Assembly (NCBI GenBank): GCA_031628995.1 | Contig: JAVLUO010000008.1 | Span: 1-64,000 of the forward strand | Source: Bacillota bacterium LX-D | GTDB lineage: Bacteria > Bacillota > DUOV01 > Zhaonellaceae | Reading direction: 5' to 3' | Length of the DNA: 64,000 bases | In this document: piece by piece, positions 1 to 8,853 of the stretch | Layout of the letters: each line of letters starts with the position of its first letter | Numbering within the stretch: the stretch's first letter is position 1 | Notes under the pieces: generated by a model | What the model was told of the DNA's origin: nothing | Database searches by the model: none | The model's input: only the letters and a program-made list of their open reading frames with translations | Translations under genes and position numbers: made by a program

Positions 1-92
<92 letters not shown>

Positions 93-102
93 AATTATAT
101 AT

Positions 103-177
103 TCCCTGATAGCTCAATGGTAGAGCACTCGGCTGTTAACCGAGTTGTTGTAGGTTCGAGTCCTACTCGGGGAGCCA
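103..177 (+). tRNA. tRNA-Asn (anticodon GTT)
   Basis: A complete cloverleaf can be folded: acceptor stem TCCCTGA paired with TCGGGGA, anticodon loop CTGTTAA with anticodon GTT, T loop GGTTCGAGTCC, discriminator G and encoded CCA. It lies 10 nt after the 5S rRNA and is probably co-transcribed with the rrn operon, ending at the terminator just downstream. Confidence 0.96.
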
Positions 178-182
178 TTACA

Positions 183-218
183 ACTACCTATCAAGTAAAA
201 CGATAGGTAGTTTTTTTA
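183..218 (+). terminator. intrinsic terminator of rrn/tRNA-Asn transcript
   Basis: A perfect 10-bp stem (ACTACCTATC / GATAGGTAGT) with a 9-nt loop is followed by a run of T. It sits 5 nt after the tRNA-Asn CCA end and closes the rRNA-tRNA transcript. Confidence 0.9.
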
Positions 219-319
219 TAGCTATTTTATAGTGGTTCATATGCTAAATCGTGGGATTGTTTCATTGTATATCTGACCTGATTAAAAAAATATATTTTGT
301 TAAAAATATAGATAATGAC

Positions 320-347
320 TTGACATTTTAAATATTTATTATATTAT
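320..347 (+). promoter_or_regulatory. sigma-A promoter of the ctsR operon
   Basis: TTGACA at 320-325 and TATTAT at 342-347 are separated by 16 bp. The CtsR operator begins 11 bp after the -10 box, so a bound repressor would cover the start region. No other promoter is evident before radA, so ctsR-mcsA-mcsB-clpC is likely one transcript. Confidence 0.7.
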
Positions 348-357
348 TTAATTGAAA

Positions 358-374
358 GGTCAAACTTGGTCAAA
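358..374 (+). promoter_or_regulatory. CtsR operator (heptad direct repeat)
   Basis: The sequence is GGTCAAA, 3 nt, GGTCAAA, an exact match to the known CtsR heptad tandem repeat with its 3-nt spacer. A weaker third half-site (AGGTTAAAG) follows at 375. The position just downstream of the -10 box implies negative autoregulation of the operon during protein stress. An in-frame TTG at 366 lies inside this operator, which argues that it is not the ctsR start. Confidence 0.9.
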
Positions 375-404
375 AGGTTAAAGATAGTCAGGGGTGCGTA
401 TTTT

Positions 405-878
405 ATGGGTAGTTTAGTCGATGCGATTGAAGCTTATATAAAATACAATTTGGAAAAGAGTCCAACAAATTATGTGGAACTGCAGCGCAGTGAATTGGCT
501 TTAAAGTTTGCTTGTGTTCCTTCGCAGATTAATTACGTGTTAAGTACAAGATTTACTGTGGAACAAGGTTATTTGGTTGAAAGCCGCCGGGGAGGCGGAG
601 GTTACCTTCGTATAGTTAAATTACCAATTAATCAAGATGAACATCTATATCGTCTAATAAATGAAAGTATCGGTAAAATAGTAAATCAAGCGGCTGGTGA
701 GGGTTTAATCAAAAGGCTCCTTGAAGAAGGTTTTTTAACTAAGCGAGAAGGAATGCTAATGAAAGCTATTATCAAAAATGAAAGTATTCCACTTGAAGGG
801 ATGCAAAGAGATTTAGTCCGTGCCAATCTGCTTCGGGTAATGCTTTTAACCATACTGCGCGAGGAGTTTCAAGAATAG
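405..878 (+). CDS. ctsR: CtsR, class III stress gene repressor
   Basis: Winged-helix repressor of clp genes; McsB and ClpC act on it during heat or thiol stress. The protein reads MGSLVDAIEAYIKYNLE and carries the signature CVPSQINYVLSTRFT followed by the glycine-rich wing SRRGGGGYLRI, the tetraglycine tip being the known thermosensor. The start is ATG 405 with AGGGGTG about 8 nt upstream, giving 157 residues, close to the 154 of B. subtilis. The frame also opens at TTG 366, but that codon lies in the operator and would add 13 residues with no counterpart. First gene of ctsR-mcsA-mcsB-clpC. Confidence 0.95.
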   Translation: MGSLVDAIEAYIKYNLEKSPTNYVELQRSELALKFACVPSQINYVLSTRFTVEQGYLVESRRGGGGYLRIVKLPINQDEHLYRLINESIGKIVNQAAGEGLIKRLLEEGFLTKREGMLMKAIIKNESIPLEGMQRDLVRANLLRVMLLTILREEFQE

Positions 879-910
879 TATTTGTTTAACTTATTCGGAG
901 GTGGGTTATT

Positions 911-1447
911 ATGCTGTGTCAGCAATGCCAAAAGAGGCCTGCAAAAGTGCATATTACTAAAATTGTAAATCAACACAAAACTGAATTAGATTTATGTGAG
1001 GAATGTGCTAGTATGTACCAGCAGGAATGGAGCGGTTTTTTTGAACCAACCTTTTCTATAAATAATCTTTTGGCAAGTATTTTGTCAAATGATCCTCAAA
1101 TAAAGAGTAGTTCTAACAATGTATTGCAAGGCAAGGTTTGCCCACTATGTGGACAGCATTATGCTCATTTTGCTCAGACAGGAAAATTAGGATGTGATCA
1201 CTGTTATGAGAGCTTTAGTAATGGAATAAATCCATTGCTTCGTAGAGTGCAAGGTAGTCAAACTCATAAAGGGAAGATACCTAAGCGAATTGGTGGAAGT
1301 TTAAAAATTCAAAAAGAATTGCAAGACTTACGATATAGGTTACAAGGGCTAATTTTAAATGAAGAGTTTGAGGAAGCCGCTGAAGTTCGAGATAAAATTA
1401 AAGAACTGGAAAAGAAACTGAGGGGAAAGGAAAAAGGGGTGGAATAG
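911..1447 (+). CDS. mcsA: McsA, activator of protein arginine kinase McsB
   Basis: McsA binds and activates McsB. Four CXXC pairs are visible (CQQC near the start, CEEC near residue 28, CPLC near 76, CDHC near 95), the expected zinc-binding arrangement. A UVR-type coiled segment lies near residues 138-173 (LQDLRYRLQ... EFEEAAEVRDKIKELE). The length of 178 residues is normal for the family. GGAGGTGG stands just before the ATG. The stop codon directly abuts the mcsB ATG, so the two are probably translationally coupled. Loss of zinc on oxidation is the known redox switch of the family. Confidence 0.93.
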   Translation: MLCQQCQKRPAKVHITKIVNQHKTELDLCEECASMYQQEWSGFFEPTFSINNLLASILSNDPQIKSSSNNVLQGKVCPLCGQHYAHFAQTGKLGCDHCYESFSNGINPLLRRVQGSQTHKGKIPKRIGGSLKIQKELQDLRYRLQGLILNEEFEEAAEVRDKIKELEKKLRGKEKGVE

Positions 1448-2500
1448 ATGAGAAACATTTTTAAACACAGTAAGTGGATGGAAGGCTATGGCCCAGAGGC
1501 AGATATTGTATTATCGAGCAGAGTCAGACTAGCCAGAAATTTTAAGGATATCCCTTTTCCTCAAGTACTCAGCGAACAAAAATTATTAGATGTTGCTGAT
1601 ACTGTTGAACATATGGTACCGGAACTTTTATCTAATAATAAAATTGATACTTTAGAATTTATTTTATTAGATAAATTATCTGCACTAGAAAAGCAAATAC
1701 TAGTTGAAAAGCATTTAATAAGTATTCAGTTAGCGGAAGGAGGAAAAGGCAAAGCTGTACTCTTAAATAATGATGAATCCATAAGTATTATGGTAAATGA
1801 AGAAGATCATTTGCGAATTCAATGTCTGTTGCCTGCTTTGCAATTAAATGAAGCTTTACGAATAGCTAACTTGGTAGATGATGCTTTAGAAAGTAAGTTA
1901 GATTATGCTTTTCGCGAACCATACGGTTATTTAACAAGCTGCCCTACTAATGTTGGAACTGGTCTAAGAGCATCCGTAATGATGCATTTACCTGGACTAG
2001 TTATTACTAATCAAGTAAAAAAAGTACTTTCTGCGCTGCCAAGAGTAGGTTTAACAGTTAGAGGGCTTTATGGGGAAGGCAGTGAAGCTTCAGGGAATTT
2101 ATTTCAGATATCTAATCAAATTACCCTAGGACAATCTGAAGAAGATATTATCTATAACTTAAATTCTGTTTGTAATAAAATTATTGAACAAGAACGTTCG
2201 GCTAGAAAAGCTATGCAAGCAGAATGGAAAATACAGTTGGAGGATAAAGTAAATAGGGCTTATGGTCTTTTAACACATGCTAAAGTAATAAGCTCTGAGG
2301 AAGCAATAAGGTTATTGTCTGATTTACGTTTGGGCATAACCATGAATTTAATTAACGGTGTAAAAACGGACCAACTTAATGAATTATTAGTTGCTATCCA
2401 ACCTGCATCTCTTCAAGCCCATTACGAAAAGAGTATGTCTTCATTTGAGAGAGATGTAAAAAGAGGAGAACTCATTAAAAAGATATTAATAGAAAAGTAG
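1448..2500 (+). CDS. mcsB: McsB, protein arginine kinase
   Basis: Phosphagen-kinase fold enzyme that phosphorylates arginines to mark proteins for ClpCP. Visible family motifs are SSRVRLARN near residue 23, the nucleotide-binding NVGTGLRASVMMHLP, and RGLYGEGSEASGNLFQISNQ near residue 206. At 350 residues it has the bacterial McsB length and lacks the N-terminal domain of metazoan arginine kinases. It starts at the ATG immediately after the mcsA stop and ends 10 nt before clpC. With CtsR and ClpC it forms the known stress-response circuit. Confidence 0.95.
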   Translation: MRNIFKHSKWMEGYGPEADIVLSSRVRLARNFKDIPFPQVLSEQKLLDVADTVEHMVPELLSNNKIDTLEFILLDKLSALEKQILVEKHLISIQLAEGGKGKAVLLNNDESISIMVNEEDHLRIQCLLPALQLNEALRIANLVDDALESKLDYAFREPYGYLTSCPTNVGTGLRASVMMHLPGLVITNQVKKVLSALPRVGLTVRGLYGEGSEASGNLFQISNQITLGQSEEDIIYNLNSVCNKIIEQERSARKAMQAEWKIQLEDKVNRAYGLLTHAKVISSEEAIRLLSDLRLGITMNLINGVKTDQLNELLVAIQPASLQAHYEKSMSSFERDVKRGELIKKILIEK

Positions 2501-2510
2501 GTGATTAATT

Positions 2511-4991
2511 ATGTGGGAAAGGTTAACGGAAAGAGCGCAAAATGTGATTAAAATAGCAAAAGAGGAAGCACAAGAGCTAGGTCACCCTGCCATTGGAACA
2601 GAACATTTATTGCTCGGCTTAATAAAAGAGGGAGAAGGCGTTGGCGCTAGAGCTTTAAAAAGTTTAAATATAAATATAGATGATATTCGTAACGAGATTA
2701 CTCAATTATTAGGTAAAAGCTCATCAAGTACTGCCGATATTAGTTTTACACCACGAGCTAAAAGAGTATTAGAACTTTCTTTAATTGAAGCCAGAAAAAT
2801 GGGCGTTAATTACGTTGGTACTGAACACTTACTATTAGGCATACTTAGGGAAGGCGAAGGTGTGGCTGCCAGAGTGCTAGCTAAATTTGGTATAACAGCA
2901 GAAAAAATAAGAAATCAAGTTATGAGTCTCCTTGGCGGTAGTGCCAAAGCATTTAATCCATGGGGGATATTTTTTATTGGAGGCGAAGATCCAGAGTTTA
3001 CCTCAGGACAGAATATGCAAAGTTCCTCCCAGGGAAAAAGTACTGGTACTTCTACACTAGATCAATTTGGCAGAGATTTAACTGCTATGGCTAGAGAAAA
3101 TAAGTTAGATCCTGTAATAGGCAGAGAAAAGGAAATAGAAAGAGTCATCCAAGTGTTAAGTAGAAGAACTAAAAATAACCCAGTTTTAATAGGTGAACCT
3201 GGTGTTGGGAAAACAGCAATTGCTGAGGGATTGGCACAACGTATTGAAGAGAAAAAGGTGCCAGAAATACTTTTTGGCAAAAGAGTAGTGACCTTGGATA
3301 TGTCTGGAATGGTTGCAGGTTCCAAATATAGAGGCGAATTTGAAGAGAGATTAAAAAAGGTATTAACTGAAATTACACAAGCAGGCAATATTATTTTATT
3401 TATAGATGAGCTGCATACCTTAATTGGTGCAGGAGCAGCAGAAGGAGCTATTGATGCTGCTAACATTTTAAAACCATCATTGGCTCGAGGGGAAATCCAA
3501 TGTATAGGTGCCACGACTTTAGACGAATACAGAAAACATATTGAAAAAGATGCAGCTTTAGAGCGTCGTTTTCAGCCCATTACGGTAGGTGAACCAACGC
3601 AGGAAGAAACTGTTAAAATTTTATATGGTTTAAGGGATAAGTACGAGGCCCATCACAGGGTTAAAATTACTGATGAGGCTATAGAGGCAGCAGTTAGACT
3701 TTCTGATCGATATATTACAGACCGATTTTTACCCGATAAAGCAATTGATTTAATCGATGAAGCTGCTTCACGAGTGCGTTTAAATGGACATATTGCTCCT
3801 CCCGATTTAAAAGATATGGAAGCAAAACTGGAGGAAATTCGCAAAGAGAAGGAGGCAGCTGTTCATAGCCAAGAATTTGAAAAAGCAGCTACTTTAAGAG
3901 ATAAAGAGCATGAAATAAGGGATAACCTACAAAAACTAAAGCAAGATTGGGACGCCAAAAAGGGTACCACTAAATCCCAGGTAAATGCTGAAGAAATTGC
4001 TCATATTGTTGCTGATTGGACTGGAATTCCAGTGACAAAATTAGCTCAAGAGGAGAGCGAAAAGCTATTAAAATTGGAAGATATCTTGCATGAAAGGGTT
4101 ATTGGACAGGATGAAGCTGTAAAAGCTGTCAGCAGGGCAGTTCGCCGTGCACGAGCTGGACTGAAAGACCCTAAACGTCCAATTGGTTCATTTATTTTCC
4201 TAGGGCCTACTGGCGTAGGTAAAACTGAGTTAGCTAGGGCTCTAGCTGAAGGACTTTTTGGCGATGAAAACGCTTTAGTGCGCCTTGACATGTCCGAATA
4301 CATGGAAAAGCACACTGTTTCTAGATTAATTGGAGCTCCTCCTGGCTATGTAGGCTATGAAGAAGCCGGTCAGTTAACAGAAGCTGTCCGTCGCAAGCCT
4401 TATACAGTAGTATTATTTGATGAAATTGAAAAAGCCCATCCCGATGTGTTTAATATACTATTGCAAGTACTAGAAGATGGCCGCTTAACAGATTCCAAAG
4501 GTAAAACTGTTGACTTTAGAAACACAGTGCTTATTATGACCTCTAATGTAGGCGCAAGCAAGCTGAAAGGAACTCGAACTCTTGGCTTTAGTACTACTGA
4601 AAAAGCAGAAGAATCCTATCAAGCAATGAAAGACAGGGTAATGGATGATTTAAAACGTACCTTTAGGCCTGAGTTTTTAAATAGAATCGACGAACTTATT
4701 GTCTTCCATTCCTTAAGCAAGGAGCATATCCTTGATATCGTTGATTTGATGATTAATGAAGTTAATAAACGGTTAAAAGAACAGGACATTGAAATAACTG
4801 TTACTGACGAAGCTAAAGCAAAATTAGTAGAAGAAGGTTTTGACGAGGAATATGGGGCAAGGCCTTTACGCAGAACTATTTTACGCCTAATTGAGGATAA
4901 TTTAGCTGACGGTATGTTAGAAGGCAAATTTAAAGCCGGTGATAAAATTACTGTTAAATTGTTAGATAGGAAAGTAGTTTTAGAAAAATAA
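2511..4991 (+). CDS. clpC: ClpC, AAA+ unfoldase of the ClpCP protease
   Basis: Hsp100 ATPase that feeds substrates, including arginine-phosphorylated ones, to ClpP. Two N-terminal Clp repeats span about residues 1-145. The first AAA module has Walker A GEPGVGKT near residue 227 and Walker [11 protein letters not shown] middle domain with a UVR-like stretch ([18 protein letters not shown]) lies near residue 440, and the second AAA module has GPTGVGKT near residue 564 and [12 protein letters not shown]. The length of 826 residues is typical of ClpC. It is last in the CtsR-controlled operon and is followed by a terminator. Confidence 0.97.
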   Translation: MWERLTERAQNVIKIAKEEAQELGHPAIGTEHLLLGLIKEGEGVGARALKSLNINIDDIRNEITQLLGKSSSSTADISFTPRAKRVLELSLIEARKMGVNYVGTEHLLLGILREGEGVAARVLAKFGITAEKIRNQVMSLLGGSAKAFNPWGIFFIGGEDPEFTSGQNMQSSSQGKSTGTSTLDQFGRDLTAMARENKLDPVIGREKEIERVIQVLSRRTKNNPVLIGEPGVGKTAIAEGLAQRIEEKKVPEILFGKRVVTLDMSGMVAGSKYRGEFEERLKKVLTEITQAGNIILFIDELHTLIGAGAAEGAIDAANILKPSLARGEIQCIGATTLDEYRKHIEKDAALERRFQPITVGEPTQEETVKILYGLRDKYEAHHRVKITDEAIEAAVRLSDRYITDRFLPDKAIDLIDEAASRVRLNGHIAPPDLKDMEAKLEEIRKEKEAAVHSQEFEKAATLRDKEHEIRDNLQKLKQDWDAKKGTTKSQVNAEEIAHIVADWTGIPVTKLAQEESEKLLKLEDILHERVIGQDEAVKAVSRAVRRARAGLKDPKRPIGSFIFLGPTGVGKTELARALAEGLFGDENALVRLDMSEYMEKHTVSRLIGAPPGYVGYEEAGQLTEAVRRKPYTVVLFDEIEKAHPDVFNILLQVLEDGRLTDSKGKTVDFRNTVLIMTSNVGASKLKGTRTLGFSTTEKAEESYQAMKDRVMDDLKRTFRPEFLNRIDELIVFHSLSKEHILDIVDLMINEVNKRLKEQDIEITVTDEAKAKLVEEGFDEEYGARPLRRTILRLIEDNLADGMLEGKFKAGDKITVKLLDRKVVLEK

Positions 4992-5001
4992 TTTTAGCAA
5001 A

Positions 5002-5039
5002 ATAAAATCTCTGATTAACTTCAGGGATTTTATTTTTTC
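5002..5039 (+). terminator. intrinsic terminator after clpC
   Basis: ATAAAATCTCTGA pairs with TCAGGGATTTTAT (one G-U pair) across a 6-nt loop and runs into TTTTTTCT. It separates the clp operon from radA. Confidence 0.8.
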
Positions 5040-5092
5040 TTGAACAATGGTACTATGGCAATAAAATGGGCTGTTAAAAGGATGAGATTACT

Positions 5093-6463
5093 GTGTCGAA
5101 GATTAAAACAAAATATATCTGTCAGCAATGTGGTTTAGAAACAGTAAAATGGTTAGGAAAATGTCCCGGATGTGGTGAGTGGAATAGCCTGGTGGAAGAA
5201 TTAATACCACAAGAACCCTTTTTAAAAGGTGGGCTAGCACTGGGGTTATCATCTGGACAAAAGCCGGAACAAATAAATAAGGTAGAAACAGACGAATACC
5301 CACGGTTTTCAACAGGCTCAGAAGAGCTTAATCGGGTATTAGGTTTGGGGATTATGCCAGGTTCCTTAACATTAATAGTTGGAGACCCGGGTATAGGCAA
5401 GTCCAGTCTTACCCTGCAAGTGTGCTCTTTCGTAGCCGAAAACCGTGGAAAGGTGCTCTATGTTACTGGAGAGGAAAGTGCTCGGCAAATTAGGCAAAGG
5501 GCTGACCGACTTAAGGCCTTAAATGAAAATTTATTTGTGTTAAGTGAAACTAATCTAGAGATTATAGAAAAATATACACTGGAACTAAAGCCTGAGCTAT
5601 TAATTATTGATTCAATTCAAACAATCTTTAAACCAGATATTCAAAGTGCTCCAGGCAGCGTCAGCCAAGTTAGGGAAAGTGCGGCCCAACTGTTGAGGCT
5701 TGCTAAAACTAATGTCATAGCAACTTTTTTAGTAGGACATGTGACTAAAGATGGGACCCTTGCTGGGCCAAGAGTACTGGAACATATTGTTGACACTGTT
5801 CTTTATTTTGAAGGAGATCGAAATGCACAATTTCGGGTCTTAAGAGCAATTAAAAATCGTTTTGGCAGTACTAATGAAATAGGATTATTTGAGATGTGTA
5901 ATCAGGGATTAGTCGATGTTCCTGATGCGTCTAAGATCTTTTTAGCCGAACGGCCCGTAGATGTTCCAGGCAGTGTCATTATCCCAACTATTGAAGGAAC
6001 TAGACCATTATTAGTTGAAGCTCAAGCTCTTGTTAGTAAGTCCACTTACCTGCCCCCGCGCAGAACATCGGATTCTGTTGATATTAAACGCATTCAATTG
6101 CTTTTGGCTGTTCTTGAAAAGCGGGTTGGCTTAGGATTTGGCAACATGGATGTTTTTGTTAAGGTTGCTGGAAGAATTACTATCGATGAACCTGCTATCG
6201 ACCTAGGGTTAACAGTTGCTCTAGCATCCAGTTTAAAAAATGTAGCGACTGATAAAGCTACTGTAATTTTTGGTGAGGTTGGCTTGACAGGGGAAGTCCG
6301 TGCGGTCACCCAAGTTGAACAGAGGATTAAGGAATCTGAAAAAATGGGATTTAGACGGATTATATTACCTAATGGAAATTTAAATAATTTATCACCCAAC
6401 ATTTCACTAGAGTTAGTAGGAGTGAAGTCGGTAGAAGAGGGTCTTCAAGCGGCTTTTAAGTAG
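5093..6463 (+). CDS. radA: RadA/Sms, DNA repair ATPase
   Basis: RecA-like branch-migration helicase acting in recombinational repair. The order of domains is clear: N-terminal zinc finger CQQCG...CPGCG (residues 10-30), RecA-type core with Walker A GDPGIGKS near residue 100 and Walker B LLIIDSIQT, the RadA-specific KNRFGSTNE motif near residue 254, then a C-terminal Lon-protease-like domain. At 456 residues it is full length. The start is GTG with AAAAGGATGAG upstream. In many Firmicutes disA follows radA; here it is absent and arsenic genes follow instead. Confidence 0.96.
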   Translation: MSKIKTKYICQQCGLETVKWLGKCPGCGEWNSLVEELIPQEPFLKGGLALGLSSGQKPEQINKVETDEYPRFSTGSEELNRVLGLGIMPGSLTLIVGDPGIGKSSLTLQVCSFVAENRGKVLYVTGEESARQIRQRADRLKALNENLFVLSETNLEIIEKYTLELKPELLIIDSIQTIFKPDIQSAPGSVSQVRESAAQLLRLAKTNVIATFLVGHVTKDGTLAGPRVLEHIVDTVLYFEGDRNAQFRVLRAIKNRFGSTNEIGLFEMCNQGLVDVPDASKIFLAERPVDVPGSVIIPTIEGTRPLLVEAQALVSKSTYLPPRRTSDSVDIKRIQLLLAVLEKRVGLGFGNMDVFVKVAGRITIDEPAIDLGLTVALASSLKNVATDKATVIFGEVGLTGEVRAVTQVEQRIKESEKMGFRRIILPNGNLNNLSPNISLELVGVKSVEEGLQAAFK

Positions 6464-6505
6464 TAGATTAAAGTTAACGAAATATGAATATACAACAATA
6501 TGGTT

Positions 6506-6545
6506 AACCCCTAAATGATAGCTAAGAACTATTTGGGGGTTTTTG
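6506..6545 (+). terminator. intrinsic terminator after radA
   Basis: AACCCCTAAAT pairs with ATTTGGGGGTT (one T-G pair) followed by TTTT. It marks the boundary between the stress/repair genes and the arsenic cluster. Confidence 0.8.
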
Positions 6546-6547
6546 TA

Positions 6548-6576
6548 TTGACATGTGCTAATTCTCAGCATAAAAT
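6548..6576 (+). promoter_or_regulatory. sigma-A promoter of the arsP-type permease gene
   Basis: TTGACA at 6548-6553 and TAAAAT at 6571-6576 are separated by 17 bp. It follows directly on the radA terminator and precedes the candidate ArsR operator at 6598. Confidence 0.75.
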
Positions 6577-6597
6577 TAATTCATTATTTTAGAATAA

Positions 6598-6625
6598 GCT
6601 AATATATTTATTAATAAATATTAGC
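6598..6625 (+). promoter_or_regulatory. candidate ArsR operator upstream of the permease
   Basis: An inverted repeat GCTAATA / TATTAGC encloses an AT palindrome. Inside it, TATATTTATTAATAA (6603-6617) matches TATATTTATAAATAA in the arsR promoter (7983-7997) at 14 of 15 positions. The site lies just after the -10 box, where a repressor would block transcription. That ArsR binds it is inferred from the shared motif and the gene context. Confidence 0.55.
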
Positions 6626-6642
6626 AATATGGGGGATGTAAA

Positions 6643-7659
6643 ATGGTTTTTCTTGCCGAAATTTTTAGATGGCTCAACAGCCAATTATTGCAAATGAAAT
6701 GGTTGGCACACTTAATTGAATCCCTGGTGGAAAATGTTTTTGGTCTCCCAACGGATAGCCGTTTAGGTGGAAGTATTCACTTTTTCATCTACGATACCAT
6801 AAAGATATTAATACTTTTATCAGTCTTAATTTTTATCATATCTTACATCCAAAGCCACTTTCCACCTGAACGGACCAAAAAAATATTAGGAAAGTTTGGC
6901 GGTATTACTGGCAACATCATGGGGGCATTGCTGGGCACAATTACTCCCTTTTGTTCATGTTCCAGCATACCGCTTTTTATCGGATTTACGGAAGCAGGTT
7001 TGCCTCTTAGTATAACTTTTTCTTTTCTAATCTCTTCACCAATGGTTGACCTGGCTTCTTTGCTACTATTACTCTCAATTTTCGGGGCTAAAATTGCTAT
7101 TGCCTATGTTTTTGTAGGGCTTATTCTCGCTATTGTGGGAGGTACCATTATCGGCAAGCTTGGTATGGAGCAATATGTGGAGGACTATGTCTGGGGAATA
7201 CAAAGCCAGGAAGTTGAACTGCCTGAAATGACAAAAAGGGAACGGATTAATTATGCTCTTGATCAGGTTAAAGAAATCGTACATCGTGTTTGGCTCTATA
7301 TTTTAATTGGAGTAGGTATTGGAGCAGCTATCCATAATTGGATACCCGAGTCTATTATTGAAAATGTTATAGGTTCAAACAACCCTTTTTCAGTTATTTT
7401 AGCTACCCTAGTAGGAGTGCCTATGTATGCAGATATTTTTGGGACCCTTCCTATTGCCGAAGCACTCTTTGATAAAGGAGTAGGAATTGGTACGGTGCTG
7501 TCTTTTATGATGGCAGTAACTACTTTGTCTCTGCCTTCTATGATTATGTTACGTAAGGTTGTTAAACCGATGCTGTTATGGACATTTATTTGTATTGTCA
7601 CCTTTGAGATTACTCTAGTTGGATATTTATTTAACGCATTTTCATTTTTTTTAGTTTAG
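6643..7659 (+). CDS. arsP: ArsP-type permease (COG0701/DUF318), probable organoarsenical efflux
   Basis: Integral membrane protein of the permease family that includes ArsP, known for exporting trivalent organoarsenicals. Two halves of hydrophobic helices are visible, with the family signature TPFCSCSSIPLF near residue 104, including the adjacent cysteines expected to bind metal(loid), and VPMYADIFGTLPIAEALF in the second half. The length is 338 residues with GGGGGATG before the ATG. It heads an arsenic cluster (arsR, arsC and acr3 downstream) with its own promoter and a candidate ArsR site. The arsenic link comes from the family and the neighbours; other members of the family have unproven substrates. 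Confidence 0.8.
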   Translation: MVFLAEIFRWLNSQLLQMKWLAHLIESLVENVFGLPTDSRLGGSIHFFIYDTIKILILLSVLIFIISYIQSHFPPERTKKILGKFGGITGNIMGALLGTITPFCSCSSIPLFIGFTEAGLPLSITFSFLISSPMVDLASLLLLLSIFGAKIAIAYVFVGLILAIVGGTIIGKLGMEQYVEDYVWGIQSQEVELPEMTKRERINYALDQVKEIVHRVWLYILIGVGIGAAIHNWIPESIIENVIGSNNPFSVILATLVGVPMYADIFGTLPIAEALFDKGVGIGTVLSFMMAVTTLSLPSMIMLRKVVKPMLLWTFICIVTFEITLVGYLFNAFSFFLV

Positions 7660-7702
7660 TCAGCTTTGTGAAAGAGAAGAATTTTGAAAGGATGTTGATA
7701 GT

Positions 7703-7935
7703 ATGAGTAATGAAAACAAAGAGTTTTGTTGTTCCGACTTGTCCTGCTGTAGTCCTATTAACAAGCAGGAAGAACCTAAAAGACAGCTTGTGGTTGGAAA
7801 GTTCTCCTACTATTCGCGTCAATGGTCATGATATTCAGTTTGAGGTAAAAGAAAGCGTATGTAGTTCATGCAGCGATTTAAGCGGCGTTGAAACTGACTG
7901 GCACCATTGAAGGGCGCAAGTTTCTTAGGTGGTAA
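7703..7935 (+). pseudogene. decayed DUF2703-family gene of arsenic operons
   Basis: Pieces of one protein lie in three frames. From ATG 7703 the reading is MSNENKEFCCSDLSCCSP...EPKRQLVV, a Cys-rich start. After about 7785 the homologous reading moves to another frame as ESSPTIRVNGHDIQFEVKES then VCSSCSDLSG. After WHH, ended by TGA at 7908, a one-base shift gives EGRKFLRW and a TAA at 7933. From memory, intact relatives in clostridial ars operons have an additional middle segment with a CXXC motif, and CRVW before the tail; both are missing here. I infer an internal deletion plus a frameshift. The family assignment is from recall. Confidence 0.65.
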
Positions 7936-7979
7936 TAAGTTTTGCTTATTTTCCTTACCAAAAAATTTTTAGTAAAGTG

Positions 7980-8008
7980 TTGTATATTTATAAATAATGG
8001 CATATAAT
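7980..8008 (+). promoter_or_regulatory. sigma-A promoter of arsR with embedded candidate operator
   Basis: TTGTAT (7980-7985) and TATAAT (8003-8008) are 17 bp apart. The spacer holds TATATTTATAAATAA (7983-7997), nearly identical to the motif at 6603. A small palindrome GCATATGC lies at 8015-8022 just after the -10 box. This arrangement suits autorepression by ArsR. Confidence 0.7.
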
Positions 8009-8056
8009 ATATGTGCATATGCGAATAAATAAATATACAATAAATGGTGATTAAAA

Positions 8057-8395
8057 ATGCAATTACTGCTGAATATCTTAAAGGCACTGTCTGATGAAAC
8101 ACGGCTGCGCATAATTAACTTGTTATATGAAAAGGAGCTCTGTGTATGCGATATAATGGAAACCCTGCAAATTACTCAGACCAAAGCTTCCAGGCACCTT
8201 TCTTATTTAAAAAACAGCGGACTTGTATCAGATAGAAAGCATGCACAGTGGGTATATTACTCAATTATACATGATACTCAGAATAAATTTTTAGATAGTT
8301 TGGTATTCGATAATTTAAGGAATTTAGAGCAGTTCAAGAATGACTTGGCAAACCTAAAGGAGTGGCTGCGAAGAAAAAATATCCCCTGTGATTAA
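8057..8395 (+). CDS. arsR: ArsR-family arsenic-responsive repressor
   Basis: Small winged-helix metalloregulator of 112 residues. The helix-turn-helix region reads ETLQITQTKASRHLSYLKNSGLV. The DNA-recognition neighbourhood carries ELCVCDIM, the classical arsenite-binding CXC motif of plasmid R773-type ArsR, so As(III) or Sb(III) is the expected inducer. The C-terminus is short with a final Cys (NIPCD). It starts at ATG 8057 with a GGTGATT-like site upstream and has its own promoter, followed 41 nt later by arsC. It probably represses its own operon and the upstream permease gene. Confidence 0.92.
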   Translation: MQLLLNILKALSDETRLRIINLLYEKELCVCDIMETLQITQTKASRHLSYLKNSGLVSDRKHAQWVYYSIIHDTQNKFLDSLVFDNLRNLEQFKNDLANLKEWLRRKNIPCD

Positions 8396-8436
8396 GGGCG
8401 AGTTAAGCAATAATAAACTAAGGGAGAAGTGATGGT

Positions 8437-8841
8437 GTGAAGGTGAAAGTTGCATTCGTATGTACAGGTAACTCTTGTCGAAGCCAAATGGCAGAAGGTT
8501 TAGCCAAGCGTTACGGAAATAATGTATTAGAGGTTTATAGTGCAGGCACACACCCTGCGGAAGAAGTCAATCAAAACGCAATAGCAGTTTTACAGGAAAT
8601 TGGGATTGACATTAGTGACCAATACCCTAAACTATTAAACGATATTCCTCACGAAATGGATGCTCTAATCAAAATGGGCTGTGGTGTTGAGTGCCCCTTT
8701 ATTCCCAGTAAGTACCAAGATGATTGGGGACTTCCCGACCCTGTAGGTCAGCCAATAGAAGAATTTAGGAGGGTTAGAGAAATTATTAAAGAGAAGGTTC
8801 TAGCTCTTGTTAAAAAAGCCCAAAATAATGAATTGTTTTAA
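8437..8841 (+). CDS. arsC: arsenate reductase, low-molecular-weight phosphatase-like type
   Basis: Reduces arsenate to arsenite so that Acr3 can export it. The P-loop is CTGNSCRSQMAEG, with catalytic Cys9 and Arg15. Two further cysteines, Cys82 and Cys86, lie in MGCGVECPFIPSK, the position of the disulfide relay of thioredoxin-coupled ArsC; the general-acid Asp is in LPDPVG. The start is GTG 8437, with AGGGAGAAG 7 nt upstream. The family also contains protein tyrosine phosphatases, but the extra cysteine pair and the ars context favour arsenate reductase. Confidence 0.9.
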   Translation: MKVKVAFVCTGNSCRSQMAEGLAKRYGNNVLEVYSAGTHPAEEVNQNAIAVLQEIGIDISDQYPKLLNDIPHEMDALIKMGCGVECPFIPSKYQDDWGLPDPVGQPIEEFRRVREIIKEKVLALVKKAQNNELF

Positions 8842-8853
8842 GGAGGGTAAAAA

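Noticed and set aside
366-404. Upstream TTG start for ctsR
   Set aside because: The codon lies inside the CtsR operator and the added residues do not match the family; ATG 405 has a ribosome site and the right length.
3062-3514. Long antisense frames within clpC, rpoC, rplL, rplX-rplE and other genes
   Set aside because: They mirror strongly biased codon use of the sense gene, lack ribosome sites and show no recognisable domains.
6643-7659. Permease as a completely unrelated transporter
   Set aside because: The FCSCSSIP signature and the adjoining arsR, arsC and acr3 make the ArsP-type call preferable, though its exact substrate is unproven.
7710-7910. 66-codon frame between arsP and arsR as a gene
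   Set aside because: Only its second half is homologous to DUF2703, its start lies within the other frame of the same relic, and it has no ribosome site; it is part of a pseudogene.
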